From positions 1,586,501 to 1,650,500 of the forward strand of contig JAAVLL010000001.1 of the NCBI GenBank assembly GCA_012103035.1: a DNA stretch of 64,000 nucleotides. The letters are read 5' to 3'. Made by a program: the position numbers and the translations under genes. How positions within the stretch are numbered: the stretch's first letter is position 1; every line of letters begins with the position of its first letter. This stretch comes from Brucella oryzae (GTDB taxonomy: Bacteria > Pseudomonadota > Alphaproteobacteria > Rhizobiales > Rhizobiaceae). Below are positions 42,029 to 51,580 of this stretch, in pieces. Under the pieces are notes generated by a model. That model worked only from the letters and a program-made list of their open reading frames with translations. It ran no database searches and had not been told where the DNA came from.

Positions 42029-43338
42029 CCAGCGTAGCGCATAGATTTGACGGCAATCTGTCTCCAGCTACGGCTCTGCGGGCAGATGTAGCGCGCAAAC
42101 GCGCGCTCAATCGCCTCATCGCCAATGCGGCAATCGGCTTTGGGGTTTTTCTGCTCGGCTTCGTGATGAGCGAACCTGCGCCTTACGAACTCTACATGGT
42201 CGGACTGATCGCGCTGGCATTGCTGTTCGGACTACGGCTGACCCGCACCAGCCTTGTGCTGCTGGCGCTTTTGCCGTGTTCAATTTCGGCGGGATGATCT
42301 CGGTCATGCAGATGGCGGACGTCAAGAAGGCCCCGCTCTATATCGCCGTTTCTCTGTTTCTGGCTTTCACGTCCGTGTTCTTCGCTGCAGCCATCGAAGG
42401 AGACTACCGGCGGCTTAAGATTATATTCAACGCTTATCTTCTTGTCGGCATGCTTTCTTCCGTCCTCGGCATTGCCGGTTATCTGGGTCTTTTCCTGGCG
42501 CAGAAATCTTCACGCGCTACGGACGTGCACATGGCGCATTTCAGGACCCCAATGTCTATGGGCCTTTCCTGATACTGCCGCTGACCTGGACGTTTTACCG
42601 CATCATGCGCGGGGCCTGCGTGACGCGGTCATTTATGTGCCTTTCTGCTGTCTGCTCACGCTCGGCGTTCTGGTGTCTTTCTCGCGTGCGGCGTGGGCGA
42701 TGGTTCCCTCTCCTTCGCCATCCTGTTCGGCGTGCTTTTCTGCAAAGCAACAGCAACCGCTTTCGGCTTCGCCTCATAGCAATTGGCCTGCTCGCAGTTG
42801 TCACGATTGTTCTCGCGATCCTCATCATTCTGCAAATTCCCGGCGTCGGTGATTTCTTCCGCGAGCGCGCGCGTCTCGAACAAAGCTATGACAGCGCAAG
42901 ATTGGGACGTTTTGCACGGCATTGGCTTGGAATGATCCTTGCCACACAGCATCCGCTCGGTATCGGCCCGCTCGAATTCGCTCCGATGTTCGGTGAGGAT
43001 ACGCATAATATCTGGCTGAAGGCAGTGCTCGACTATGGCTGGATCGGCTTCATAGCATTTTTGACATTGACCTTTCTGACGCTCGGGATCGGCTTCAAGC
43101 TTCTGTTCCGCAATCGCCCATGGCAGCCGTTTCTTCTGGTCGCCTACGCGACCTATCTCGACATGTTCTGATCGGCAATGTCATCGACACCGATCACTGG
43201 CGCCATTTTACCTGCTTTTCGGAATCATCTGGGGTTGTGCAGGGCTGGAATACAGGTATCAGCTTTCACTCAAGTTCAGAGACCAGTCAGGAGAGCAGCA
43301 TCTTGCAATTCGCGATATACGCCGCCGCAGCTGTTTGA
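42025..43338 (+). CDS. O-antigen ligase/Wzy-like membrane protein
   Basis: About 440 residues, starting at ATG 42025 which overlaps the WcaJ-like stop. Many membrane helices are seen: [77 protein letters not shown], then the ligase loop with [11 protein letters not shown] and SFSRAAW. A second Wzy_C motif includes [23 protein letters not shown] and [15 protein letters not shown]. Breaks near 42270, 42510, 42620, 42700 and 43165 are taken as lost bases. It polymerises or ligates the polysaccharide. The C-terminal end overlaps ynfA and is uncertain by a few residues. Confidence 0.85.
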
Positions 43339-43621
43339 AATTGCCGGGTGTTTCGCCTTCTGGGCATGGCTGAAACTCGACAAGTCAGCGCTCTGGCTAG
43401 CACCAGGCATGGTGTGCCTCGCATTGTTCGCCTATCTGCTGACCCTCATTGAAAGCAATGTCGCGGGCCGTGCTTACGCAGCCTATGGCGGCATCTATAT
43501 CATCGCGTCGATTTTGTGGATCTGGTTTGCCGAAGGCACCCGCCCGGACCGCTGGGATGTGGTCGGCGCATGTACTGCTTTCGCCGGGACATGCATCATC
43601 CTCTTCGCGCATCGATCCTGA
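43303..43621 (+). CDS. YnfA family (UPF0060) membrane protein
   Basis: About 106 residues with four helices: [84 protein letters not shown]. The family signature [11 protein letters not shown] and GTRPDRWD is present. The start appears to be TTG 43303 behind GGAGAG. Between YAAAA and LFEIAG (near 43331) the frame needs two more bases or one fewer, so the sequence is damaged. YnfA proteins resemble small multidrug transporters, but the substrate is debated. It overlaps the end of the ligase gene. Confidence 0.82.
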
Positions 43622-43623
43622 TC

Positions 43624-44144
43624 GCAAGGCTCAACCGCGGAACCGTTTTGCTTATTATCGAGTGCGTTCGAATTCGCCGCCCCCACCAGCTTCAAAAGGC
43701 GCGACGGGCGGGGATCCACCTCGATAATCCAAACGCCATATTCGCCCGGCCTGCTACGCCATAAATTGGCCCGACGGCGCCCGTCGATCAGTATATCCTT
43801 GTCCTGCGTGCGAACCACAACGAGGCTCCCCTCCACATAACGGGGCTTTTCCTTCGTCGTTACACATTTTCCAGCTGAACGCGCATCGCTGGTGTTCTGC
43901 ATATGATCGAGAACCTCGCCTATACGCAGGCTGGACCATTTCTCGCGAAAGACACTCCCTCGAAACACGTCGATTTGGCGAAGCCCGTAAAGCCGTGTCC
44001 AGTCCCGTGTCAGTCTCTGGATTGCAAGTACCCCGTCGCGATGGAAGAAAAACAACGGCAAGATATTCTCCCATACCGGTTCACGATTAACTGCCAGATG
44101 CGCCCGCCAGAAATCCAGCGTGTGAAAAGGTGACTGATTCTCAT
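43624..44144 (-). CDS. Hypothetical protein
   Basis: I do not recognise this family. It reads HTLDFWRAHLAVNREPVWENILPLFFFHRDGVLAIQRLTRDWTRLYGLRQIDVFRG, then KWSSLRIGEVLDHMQNTSDARSAGK, KPRYVEGSLVVVRTQDKDILIDGRRRANLWR and YGVWIIEVDP. The RTQDKDILIDGRRRANLW part resembles a ParB-like or small enzymatic loop, but that is weak. The best start is ATG 44144 behind GGAGGG, with one base missing nearby. The C-terminus is unclear, since the frame stays open into ynfA on the other strand. Candidate Pho-box-like repeats lie 67 bp upstream. Confidence 0.5.
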
Positions 44145-44208
44145 CTCACAATAGCCCTCCCGCTCCCAATTTATTAGGAAAGGCATACCCTCTATCGAAG
44201 GCGACAGA

Positions 44209-44240
44209 TTGTCACAATTTATTCACAATTCTGTCACAAT
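44209..44240. promoter_or_regulatory. Three direct repeats at 11-bp spacing, Pho-box-like
   Basis: CACAAT occurs at 44213, 44224 and 44235, exactly 11 bp apart. Read in 7-mers the region is TTGTCAC-AATT-TATTCAC-AATT-CTGTCAC, close to the rhizobial/enteric Pho box (CTGTCAT, four A/T, CTGTCAT). OmpR/PhoB-family regulators bind such tandem repeats. Which flanking gene it would serve is unclear. Confidence 0.5.
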
Positions 44241-44367
44241 GAGACCGCGACTGCTTTGAGCTCTGTGTACGGTTCCGCACATGATGCGAAGTCAGTGTGC
44301 AATTTTCCGGTTTCCCCAAATTAGCCCTTGCGTGCCAAGTCGTTATAATCTACGGCTTTCCCCGGCT

Positions 44368-44443
<76 letters not shown>

Positions 44444-44538
44444 TTTTTCTTCCCCAAACCTCTATTTTCATACGATCTTTCCTTTGCACAGAACGTGCAA
44501 ATCGGATTAGCTCCGCCATGGATTGCATGGAGAGCTGC

Positions 44539-45266
44539 ATGAAGAATGTTCTGATTACCGGTGGCAGCCGCGGCATCGGCCGCGCCACAGTTTTGCGCAG
44601 CGCGGCGCAAGGCTGGTCTGTGGTCCTGAACTATGCGGGGAACGAACAAGCAGCTCAGCAAACGGTGGGCGAAGCAGCAAAGCTCGGAGTGAAAGCACTG
44701 GCGATTCAGGGCGACATATCCATAGAACGGGACGTTGTTGCCATGTTCGACAGGGCAGAAACCGACCTTGGTCCGCTGAAAGGTGTCGTCCTAAACGCCG
44801 GTATCGTGGCTCAGACCATGCCTCTTGCTGATATGAGTGCTGACCGCCTGAAAAACATGTTCGACGTGAATGTTTACGGCACCTATCTGTGCGCGCGCGA
44901 GGCAGCACGCCGTTTGCAGCCGGATAGCGCCATCGTTATTGTTTCCTCCATGGCCTCACGGCTTGGATCACCCTTTGAATATGTGGATTATGCCGGGGCG
45001 AAAGGTGCACTCGATACGCTGACTACCGGTCTGGCGAAGGAGCTTGCACCGAAAGGCATCCGCGTCAATGCGGTCCGTCCCGGCCTGATCGATACCGAGA
45101 TTCATGCCAGTGGCGGCAATCCGGATCGCGCAGCGCGACTAGGCGCCGCTACACCGGCCGGACGGGCCGGAAAGGCTGAGGAAGTCGCGGAAGCCATCTT
45201 CTGGCTGTTGAACGATGCCCCGCCTATGTAACCGGAACATTTATCGACGTTGCCGGCGGGCGTTAG
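44539..45266 (+). CDS. SDR-family oxidoreductase, FabG/glucose-dehydrogenase-like
   Basis: About 242 residues. It has MKNVLITGGSRGIGRATVLR, GVVLNAGIV (NAG), the catalytic Ser (VIVSSMASRLG) and YAGAKGAL (YxxxK). The start at 44539 is chosen for GGAGAG and because it begins directly before the Rossmann strand; ATGs at 44518 and 44527 are in frame. One base is missing near 45222; the true end is YVTGTFIDVAGGR at TAG 45264. It lies downstream of tRNA-Pro. Substrate unknown. Confidence 0.88.
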
Positions 45267-45545
45267 TACGAAACCGCCCCGACCTATTTCCCCGCAGCTG
45301 ATAGGTTTCCGCAATGTAGCGATAGCCCTCACCTTCCCGTTTGAGGTAGGCCAGCGCCGGAAACGGCATATGGTAGCCGATGAACGGAAGCCGGTCGGTC
45401 GCGATCATGTCGAACATGCGTTTACGGGTCTGGACGGCGGCTTCCTTGTCCAGATCGAAGGAAACGTGCCGTTCGGGTCGCTGCAACGTAATGACGAAAT
45501 GGCTCGCCGTAACCTCTTGCCTCGCGACTGGAGAATCACTATTTA
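45267..45545 (-). pseudogene. C-terminal remnant of an MBL-fold metallo-hydrolase
   Basis: The minus strand encodes [21 protein letters not shown], then [49 protein letters not shown]. This is the recognisable last 80 or so residues of a periplasmic-type metallo-beta-lactamase-fold protein. The N-terminal two thirds with the HxHxDH zinc motif are absent, because the sequence changes near 45545 into the leader of atpB. It is either a truncated gene or one side of a misassembly. Confidence 0.7.
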
Positions 45546-45610
45546 CAGGGCCGTGCAGGACGACCTGCGCCAATGTTCGCATCGGGGACGGCCCCACAGG
45601 AGGATATCCT

Positions 45611-46353
45611 ATGGCAGGGCCGATCGAACAATTCGCAATCAAGCCCATCGTTGAACTTGGTGAAATCGGCGGTCAGCCGGTTGCTTTCACCAATTCCGCG
45701 CTTTCATGGTGCTTACGGCGCTGGGTGCGGCTGCGTTCATGTTCCTGTCGTCCCACAGGGCACTGTCGTTCCGGGGCGCTGGCAGTCCTCGGCCGAGCTC
45801 TCTACGAATTCGTGTCGAAGACATTGCGCGAGAACGCCGGGGAAAAGGCATGACTTTCTTTCCCTCGTCTTCTCGCTGTTCCTGTTTATTCTGTTTGCCA
45901 ATCTGATTGGCATGTTCCCTATGCATTCACCGTAACGAGCCACATCATCGTAACGTTTGCGCTGGCTATGCTCGTCTTCCTGACAGTGACGATCTACGGT
46001 CTCGTACGGCACGGCTTCAAATTTTTCCAGCTGTTCATGCCGGCGGGCGTGCCGGTCGTGCTGGCGCCCATCATTGTGCCAATCGAAATCATGTCCTACA
46101 TTTCGCGCCCGGTCAGCCATTCGGTTCGTCTGTTCGCTGTGATGCTTGCCGGACACATCACCCTGAAGGTCTTTGCGGGTTCGTCATCGGGTTGGGCAGC
46201 CTTGGAACGCTCGGTATGCTGACTGCCGTGCTGCCGCTGGCAATGACAGTCGCGCTGACCGCACTCGAAGTGCTGATGGCAGTCATTCAGGCTTACGTAT
46301 TTACTATGCTGACTTGCATGTATCTCAACGATGCACTGCATCCGTCGCACTAG
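45611..46353 (+). CDS. atpB: ATP synthase F0 subunit a (several breaks)
   Basis: About 249 residues from ATG 45611 behind CACAGGAGGATATCCT. Collinear fragments spell the complete a-subunit: [139 protein letters not shown] (the essential Arg is in [12 protein letters not shown]) and [30 protein letters not shown]. Breaks lie near 45708, 45770, 45850, 45925 and 46185. It channels protons against the c-ring. Unusually, no atpI, atpE or atpF genes flank it. Confidence 0.9.
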
Positions 46354-46555
46354 AACGTGTCGCGTTTGATCGCACCCATGGTGCTCGCTCTAGTGTGGTG
46401 GATTTGAAGCCGAAATTCGTACGCAACCTCGCTGCTGAGTGAGATGAATTTCGGATTCGCCACACTAGATTCTTTTAATTGTCGCATGTTTGCGAACGCT
46501 AAATGAATCCGATTGGCCGCAACATGCTCTAGGGCACGTCTCGGTCAGATCGACA
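46351..46555. repeat. Dispersed repeats between atpB and gdx
   Basis: Starts at the atpB stop (TAGAACGTGTCGCG) and contains GCTCTAG. It then has a long imperfect inverted repeat (CTAGTGTGGTGGATTTGAAGCCGAAATTCGT with ATGAATTTCGGATTCGCCACACTAG), and then GCATGTTTGCG..CCGCAACATGCTCTAGGGC. No gene is seen here. Confidence 0.65.
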
Positions 46556-46596
46556 CTCTAACGGTTTGTTTAGATGCGCACTGATCAAACGACCTT

Positions 46597-46644
46597 GCGG
46601 GAAGGACGGCCTTCCCGCCTCATCAACGAACGGACGGCCCGTTC
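46597..46644 (+). ncRNA. Guanidine-II riboswitch (mini-ykkC)
   Basis: Two short hairpins, both with ACGG loops. P1 is GCGGGAAGG-ACGG-CCTTCCCGC (46597-46618, nine perfect pairs) and P2 is GAACGG-ACGG-CCCGTTC (46628-46644). They are joined by nine bases, and a ribosome site GTGAGGGA follows before the gdx ATG 46670. This is the defining architecture of mini-ykkC, which binds guanidinium. P2 as written lacks one G opposite CCC, consistent with the base losses elsewhere. Confidence 0.9.
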
Positions 46645-46669
46645 AGAACCCCTGTGAGGGAACATTAAA

Positions 46670-46987
46670 ATGGCATGGCTTTATCTGGGACTGGCCGGAA
46701 TTCTCGAAGTCGTCTGGGCTTATTTTATGAAAAAGTCGGAAGGTTTTTCCCTTCTGACACCAAGCGCTATTACTATCGTGACGATGATCGGCAGCTTCAT
46801 TCTGCTATCTATCGCCATGCGCAGCCTGCCGCTTGGAACGGCCTATGCAATCTGGACAGGTATCGGTGCAGTGGGTGCGTTTCTGGTGGGTATCTTCATT
46901 CTTGGTGAGGCTGCAACATTCTTCCGCGTCGCTAGTGTGACACTGATCCTCGCCGGCATCATCGGATTGAAACTCTCATCGAGCTGA
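46670..46987 (+). CDS. gdx: Guanidinium exporter of the SMR family (Gdx/SugE)
   Basis: Intact 105-residue small multidrug resistance protein with four helices. It has [26 protein letters not shown] (the essential Glu of helix 1 in [11 protein letters not shown]), [41 protein letters not shown] and [21 protein letters not shown]. SugE-type SMR proteins export guanidinium. The upstream guanidine-II riboswitch supports this assignment directly. It works as an antiparallel dual-topology dimer in the inner membrane. A terminator follows. Confidence 0.94.
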   Translation: MAWLYLGLAGILEVVWAYFMKKSEGFSLLTPSAITIVTMIGSFILLSIAMRSLPLGTAYAIWTGIGAVGAFLVGIFILGEAATFFRVASVTLILAGIIGLKLSSS

Positions 46988-47006
46988 TCCAATCCGCTTA
47001 CAAAGC

Positions 47007-47030
47007 AAAGGGAGGCTTCTGCCTCCCTTT
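47007..47030. terminator. Bidirectional terminator between gdx and merR
   Basis: AAAGGGAGGC-TTCT-GCCTCCCTTT perfect stem, followed by TTCG on plus and preceded by an A-rich stretch for the minus strand. Confidence 0.8.
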
Positions 47031-47048
47031 TCGTAACGCAAAGACAGA

Positions 47049-47588
47049 TCAACGTACCTGATCAAGGAGACGCTTGCATTCGAGAAGATCGAATAGGGCC
47101 TCCTGCAGAAGTGAGCGATTATCCTTTGAAGGTCGCTTTCCATCGGCTCCGATGGGTCCATCTTCCTCGCCCTTCAACAGGCCGAAAAGCTTGCGGGCTG
47201 GCTGCGGCGCCTTGATACCGCTTGGCAGAGCCATTTCATTGTCCGCCGCTTCTTCGGCGGCACGCTTATCGGCGGCAGCCTGTTTCTGGCGTGTGATCGC
47301 CTCAATAGCCTGAACATCGCCATTGCCAAGCGCGATGATGAACTGCGCGTTGTTTTCGCGGAGCAGACGCTGCACACCCTTGATCGTGTAGCCCTGATCA
47401 TAAAGCAGATGGCGAATGCCCTTGAGCAACTCCACATCGAGCGGCCGGTAATATCGGCGACCGCCACCGCGCTTCATAGGCTTGATCTGGGTAAAACGCG
47501 TTTCCCAAAAACGCAGCACGTGTTGCGGAAGATCGAGATCATCCGCTACTTCGCTGATCGTCCTGAATGCATCAGGGCTCTTGTCCAT
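47049..47588 (-). CDS. MerR-family transcriptional regulator
   Basis: About 179 residues from ATG 47588 ([55 protein letters not shown]). This is a complete MerR winged helix with the WExRF and RYYRP motifs. A coiled segment follows, then [11 protein letters not shown] and [19 protein letters not shown]. No Cys metal site is seen. In Brucellaceae this gene usually lies next to ihfA; here about 520 bp separate them. An in-frame ATG at 47624 is possible. Targets are unknown. Confidence 0.88.
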   Translation of the reverse strand: MDKSPDAFRTISEVADDLDLPQHVLRFWETRFTQIKPMKRGGGRRYYRPLDVELLKGIRHLLYDQGYTIKGVQRLLRENNAQFIIALGNGDVQAIEAITRQKQAAADKRAAEEAADNEMALPSGIKAPQPARKLFGLLKGEEDGPIGADGKRPSKDNRSLLQEALFDLLECKRLLDQVR

Positions 47589-48107
47589 TCCACTTGCCCT
47601 TTCCAGTGGTTCCGGCTTCGCCATCACGGCGCAGCCATGCCGATCCAGATAGTTCAACTCGCTGCCAACGCGAACGCGTCTTCTACGCGAAAGATGCTTG
47701 CCACCAACGGATTTTAAAAGACGGGAAGTTAACAAACCCCAGCGTGCAGAGAGACACAGCTTAGACGTCATTCAAACCGGACGGCATTCAACACAAAACT
47801 CGTTTCGAAAAGCGTATCGCCTTTCAAAATTCAGTATTAGCGAAGCGATTCGTTCCGCTGAATTCATTATATAATATCGGGACTTTATAAGCATCCCTTC
47901 ACGCAAAGCGGAATAAGGCCAGACATTGCATGGTCGACCCAGGGCAAGCCACAACCTTCACATTCCTGATGGGTCCGACAATAGAACGAAACACCGTTCT
48001 CCGCGCATGGTCGTAAACCAGACGCAAAACGGTGTCAGTGTTTTGCAATGATGATTGCCAAAACAAAATGCTGCCCAATGGGCAGCATTTAAAAGCATAT
48101 CGCTTAC
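47589..48107. other. Non-coding region between merR and ihfA
   Basis: About 520 bp without a convincing gene. The right end holds a stable hairpin AAATGCTGCCC-AAT-GGGCAGCATTT (48067-48091), which probably terminates ihfA, and the start of a dispersed repeat. The remainder shows nothing I can name. Confidence 0.6.
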
Positions 48108-48197
48108 TTATGATAAAGCGCGATATGCTTTAACTTCTTGTTTTACGTATGTCCTTGTCCCAAAATCGGTTTCTACTTTTGGGAGACATTCTTTATT
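48092..48197. repeat. Composite dispersed repeat, copy 1
   Basis: Read on the minus strand it runs ATGTCTCCCAAAAGTAG, AACCGATTTTGGGACAAGGACAT, AAGTTAAAGC, then an inverted repeat (AAGCATATCGC ... GCGATATGCTT). The same order of modules recurs on the plus strand at 63381-63528. It overlaps the 3' end of ihfA. Confidence 0.7.
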
Positions 48198-48515
48198 TAC
48201 GGCTTTTGCTTCGCGCTTCTGGTGTTCCTGCAGAATACGCTGCTTAAGAACGTTGGAAGCTTTGAAAGTCATCACACGGCGGGGAAGAATTGGAACCTCC
48301 TCGCCTGTTTTCGGATTACGGCCAATGCGCTCGTTCTTGTCGCGAACCTGAAATGTCGCGAAAGACGACAATTTCACGGTTTCGCCGTTGACGATAGCGT
48401 CACAGACTTCATCGAGGATCATCTCGACAAGAGCCGCCGACTCCGTTCTGGAAAGGCCTACCTTCCGGTAAACAGCCTCTGCCAGATCAGCTCGCGTGAC
48501 CGTTTTACCTCCCAT
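48108..48515 (-). CDS. ihfA: Integration host factor alpha subunit, with repeat-encoded tail
   Basis: 135 residues from ATG 48515 ([37 protein letters not shown]). It has the DNA-binding arm region [47 protein letters not shown]. This is a complete IHF-alpha/HU fold that bends DNA as a heterodimer with IHF-beta. The family is usually about 100-107 residues; the last roughly 25 residues here ([27 protein letters not shown]) are encoded inside the dispersed repeat. The natural end may be near NK at about 48195 if a base is missing. Confidence 0.9.
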   Translation of the reverse strand: MGGKTVTRADLAEAVYRKVGLSRTESAALVEMILDEVCDAIVNGETVKLSSFATFQVRDKNERIGRNPKTGEEVPILPRRVMTFKASNVLKQRILQEHQKREAKAVNKECLPKVETDFGTRTYVKQEVKAYRALS

Positions 48516-48632
48516 GACCGAACCTGCCTGGTTAGCGTTTGAACAGATAATATCCTTACGTGACAGGACGTTACACAAATAAAAGCGTAACGGTCAAGCC
48601 GCGAGTTCCCTCATGGCAAATCAAATTTGCGC

Positions 48633-49603
48633 TTACCAGCGCAAGAGAACCGCGCCCCACGTGAATCCACCGCCCATTGCCTCCAGCAGAACGAGGTCGC
48701 CTTTCTTGATGCGGCCGTCCGCGACAGCGGTCGCAAGAGCCAGCGGAACCGATGCCGCAGAGGTGTTGCCGTGGCGATCGACGGTGATAACCACCTTGTT
48801 TTCAGCAATATTCAGCTTCTTCGCGGAAGCGTCGATAATTCGCTTGTTGGCCTGATGCGGGACGAACCAGTCGATATCCTCGGCGGTAAGGCCGGTTTCC
48901 TCGAAGGAAGCCTCTATAACATCCGTAATCATGCCGACAGCATGTTTGAAGACTTCGCGGCCTTCCATGCGCAGGTGGCCGACCGTCTGGGTCGTGGACG
49001 GCCCGCCATCCACAAAAGTTTTTCCTTGTGATTGCCGTCCGAACGCAGATTGGCGGCAAGCACACCGCGATCCGAGGTCAGCCCATTGCCTTCGGCAGCT
49101 TCCAGAACCAGCGCTCCGGCGCCGTCGCCGAACAAAACACAGGTCGTGCGGTCGCTCCAATCGAGGATACGCGAGAAAGTTTCCGCGCCGATGACCAGAA
49201 CCCGCTTCGCCATGCCGCCGCGGATATAGAGATCGGCCGTCGTAATAGCATAGATGAACCCGCTGCAGACGGCCTGCATATCGAATGCAAAACCGCTGGT
49301 GATTCCCAATTCACGCTGGATTTCCACGGCACTTGCCGGGAAGGTATGATTGGGTGTCGAGGTCGCCAGAAGAACGAGATCAATATCGGTCGGCTGCAGA
49401 CCGGCATTTTCGATTGCTGCGCGGGCCGCAGCCGTGCCGAGCGAAACAGTGGTTTCGTCATCGCCTGCAATGTGGCGCTCACGGATACCAGTGCGCTGCA
49501 CGATCCATTCGTCCGAGGTTTCGATAATACCTTCGAAATCGGTATTCTTCATGACCCGCTTCGGCAATGCCGAACCGATACCCCGCACGACAGATCTTAT
49601 CAT
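48633..49603 (-). CDS. fabH: Beta-ketoacyl-ACP synthase III
   Basis: About 323 residues. The catalytic triad is complete: Cys in [12 protein letters not shown], His in [11 protein letters not shown], Asn in [14 protein letters not shown]. The N-terminus [40 protein letters not shown] is typical. One break near 49015: a T run of four should be five (KLFVDGG). It condenses acetyl-CoA with malonyl-ACP to start fatty-acid synthesis. The order plsX-fabH-ihfA-merR is the usual rhizobial one. Confidence 0.96.
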
Positions 49604-49671
49604 CTCTTATTTCCTGTCCTACATGCGACCCGCGCGACGACTCTGCACGCGCGCAGCCCTGAATTCTGGCC

Positions 49672-49852
49672 CTAGAGCGGTGGAACCGCCCAAAATAATT
49701 GTTTCGTCGCATTATCCCGCAAAACTGCTTCGCACTTTTGCTGGAAATGCTCTAGAGCGCGTTTTGATCTGATTGGATCAGATCGGCGCTCTAATCGTTT
49801 GTTTTACGGTCTCTTTTCCGAAAACCGTTTCATATTTTCGGGACGCGCTCTA
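49672..49852. repeat. Two abutting TAGAGC-bounded repeats between plsX and fabH
   Basis: The left unit (TAGAGCGGTGGAACCGCC .. CTTCGCACTTTTGCTGG .. ATGCTCTAGAGC) matches the element after speB. The right unit (AGAGCGCGTTTTGATCTGATTGGATCAGATCGGCGCTCTAA .. CCGAAAACCGTTTCATATTTTCGGGACGCGCTCTA) matches 55021-55116 in reverse. The last three bases, read on the minus strand, are the TAG stop of plsX. Confidence 0.8.
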
Positions 49853-50908
49853 AGCCTTCGCAGCCTCGCCGCCCTCATTCGAAACATGCGGATGACTGTG
49901 GTGGAAATGCGCCAGATCAGCCTCGATCTTTTCCAGAAGACGATTTCTCACCATGTCATAGCCGACTTCCACTGCCGAGCAAAAGCCTTCTGCATTCGCG
50001 CTGCCATGACTTTTGATGACGATTCCACTGAGACCAAGAAAGACGCCGCCATTGACCTTGTTCGGATCCATCTTTTCGCGCAGGCGATCGAACGCACCCT
50101 TGGCGAAAACATAGCCGATTTTGGCAAGAAGCGTGCGGCTCATGGCCTGACGCAACAGTTCCGCCATCTGGCGGGCGGTGCCTTCCGCGGTTTTCAGCGC
50201 GATATTGCCGGTGAACCCCTCGGTAACAACAACGTCCACCGTACCCTTGCCGATGTCGTTGCCTTCGACGAAACCGGAATAGGCCAGCCCGTCCAGCGGC
50301 GTGTCGCGCAGAATCTGGCCGGCTTCCTTAATCTCGTCGAGCCCCTTGACCTCTTCCGTGCCGACATTGAGAAGGCCGACAGTCGGCTTGCGCACTTCAA
50401 ACAGGGCACGCGCCATACCGGCGCCCATAACGGCATAATCGACGAGCTGGCGCGCATCGGCACCAATGGTAGCGCCAATATCAAGCACAATACTTTCACC
50501 GCGCAGCGTCGGCCAGATACCGGCTATCGCCGGGCGCTCGACATCCGACATCATGCGCAGGCAAAATTTGGACATAGCCATCAGCGCACCGGTATTGCCG
50601 GCAGAAATACACGCCTGGGCGTCACCGGTCTTTACAGCCTCGATAGCCTGCCACATGGACGACTTGCCCCGACCGGCACGCAGCGCCTGGCTCGGCTTGT
50701 CATCCATGCCGATCGCAACCTCGCTCGCGCGGAACTCGGATGCGGCCTTCAATTTCGGGTAGCGTGCCAGCACGGGCTCCACCTGGGCGGGGAGACCGAA
50801 AAATATGAAGCGGATGTCAGGATGACGCTCAAGCGCCTTCGCTGCGCCGGGGATGACCACTTCAGGGCCAAAATCACCGCCCATCGCGTCAATCGAAATT
50901 TTGATCAC
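49850..50908 (-). CDS. plsX: Phosphate acyltransferase PlsX
   Basis: Intact 352-residue protein: [127 protein letters not shown] and [15 protein letters not shown]. It converts acyl-ACP to acyl-phosphate for phospholipid synthesis at the membrane surface. Its TAG stop is supplied by the end of a dispersed repeat. The start lies 116 bp after the DUF177 stop. Confidence 0.96.
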   Translation of the reverse strand: MIKISIDAMGGDFGPEVVIPGAAKALERHPDIRFIFFGLPAQVEPVLARYPKLKAASEFRASEVAIGMDDKPSQALRAGRGKSSMWQAIEAVKTGDAQACISAGNTGALMAMSKFCLRMMSDVERPAIAGIWPTLRGESIVLDIGATIGADARQLVDYAVMGAGMARALFEVRKPTVGLLNVGTEEVKGLDEIKEAGQILRDTPLDGLAYSGFVEGNDIGKGTVDVVVTEGFTGNIALKTAEGTARQMAELLRQAMSRTLLAKIGYVFAKGAFDRLREKMDPNKVNGGVFLGLSGIVIKSHGSANAEGFCSAVEVGYDMVRNRLLEKIEADLAHFHHSHPHVSNEGGEAAKA

Positions 50909-51023
50909 TCTTGATTATTCCTGTGCGATCCCTGTCCTACCCTGCTTTTGCAGCAGACAGGTTTTCGGCGAAAATAGTGTTTTGCGTTTCCACACAACCA
51001 AATTCTATCAAACTCATCGTGAA

Positions 51024-51580
51024 TTATGGCTTCTTTTGCCATTCCGAAAGTTTCGCAAACGGCGAAACGGGCTTCTCGTCACCGTCATCGTCCCCAAAAC
51101 CTTCGGCTCGCTCTCGTCAGGCAGACCCGGTTTGCGGGGATATGGATCAATGGCGAGATCGAAGAATTCCTCTGCAATCGCACCAACATCGATCTTGTCA
51201 CCAGCAAAGACTTCCGGACTGTCCGCACCTTCCGCATCGAGCAGCATTTCACCGCTTTCATCAAGCTGAATTCGGGCGAGCCGTGAATTTTCCGGCACGA
51301 AGATCGTGTCGACCTCTTCGGCGACACTGTTGGTCAGCGGCTCCAGCGTCACGACGCAGGATTGAACGATTTCCGCATCGATGCGGCCACGCACCCGGAT
51401 ACCGTCCTTCTTCCAGGGCGTAATCAGAAATTCCGCGCTAAAAGCGTTCACGGCCTCAAGTCCATGGTCTGCCGCGAGCGCTGCACGCTCATTCTCATCC
51501 GTGCCTATTTTCACCGTTACACCCTTTTGCGGCAGGTGAAGAACCGGAACAGGATAGGTGAGCGCCGGTTTATCAGTCAT
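51024..51580 (-). CDS. DUF177 (YceD-like) protein
   Basis: About 185 residues: MTDKPALTYPVPVLHLPQKGVTVKIGTDENERAALAADHGL, VRGRIDAEIVQSCVVTLEPLTNSVAEEVDTIFVPE, and VGAIAEEFFDLAIDPYPRKPGLP. One missing base near 51105 hides the end DGDEKPVSPFAKLSEWQKKP, the conserved DUF177 tail, with TAA at 51024. YceD proteins affect 23S rRNA and often precede rpmF-plsX; rpmF is not found here. ATG 51586, two codons upstream, is an equally possible start. It overlaps the CBP3 gene by eight bases. Confidence 0.88.
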
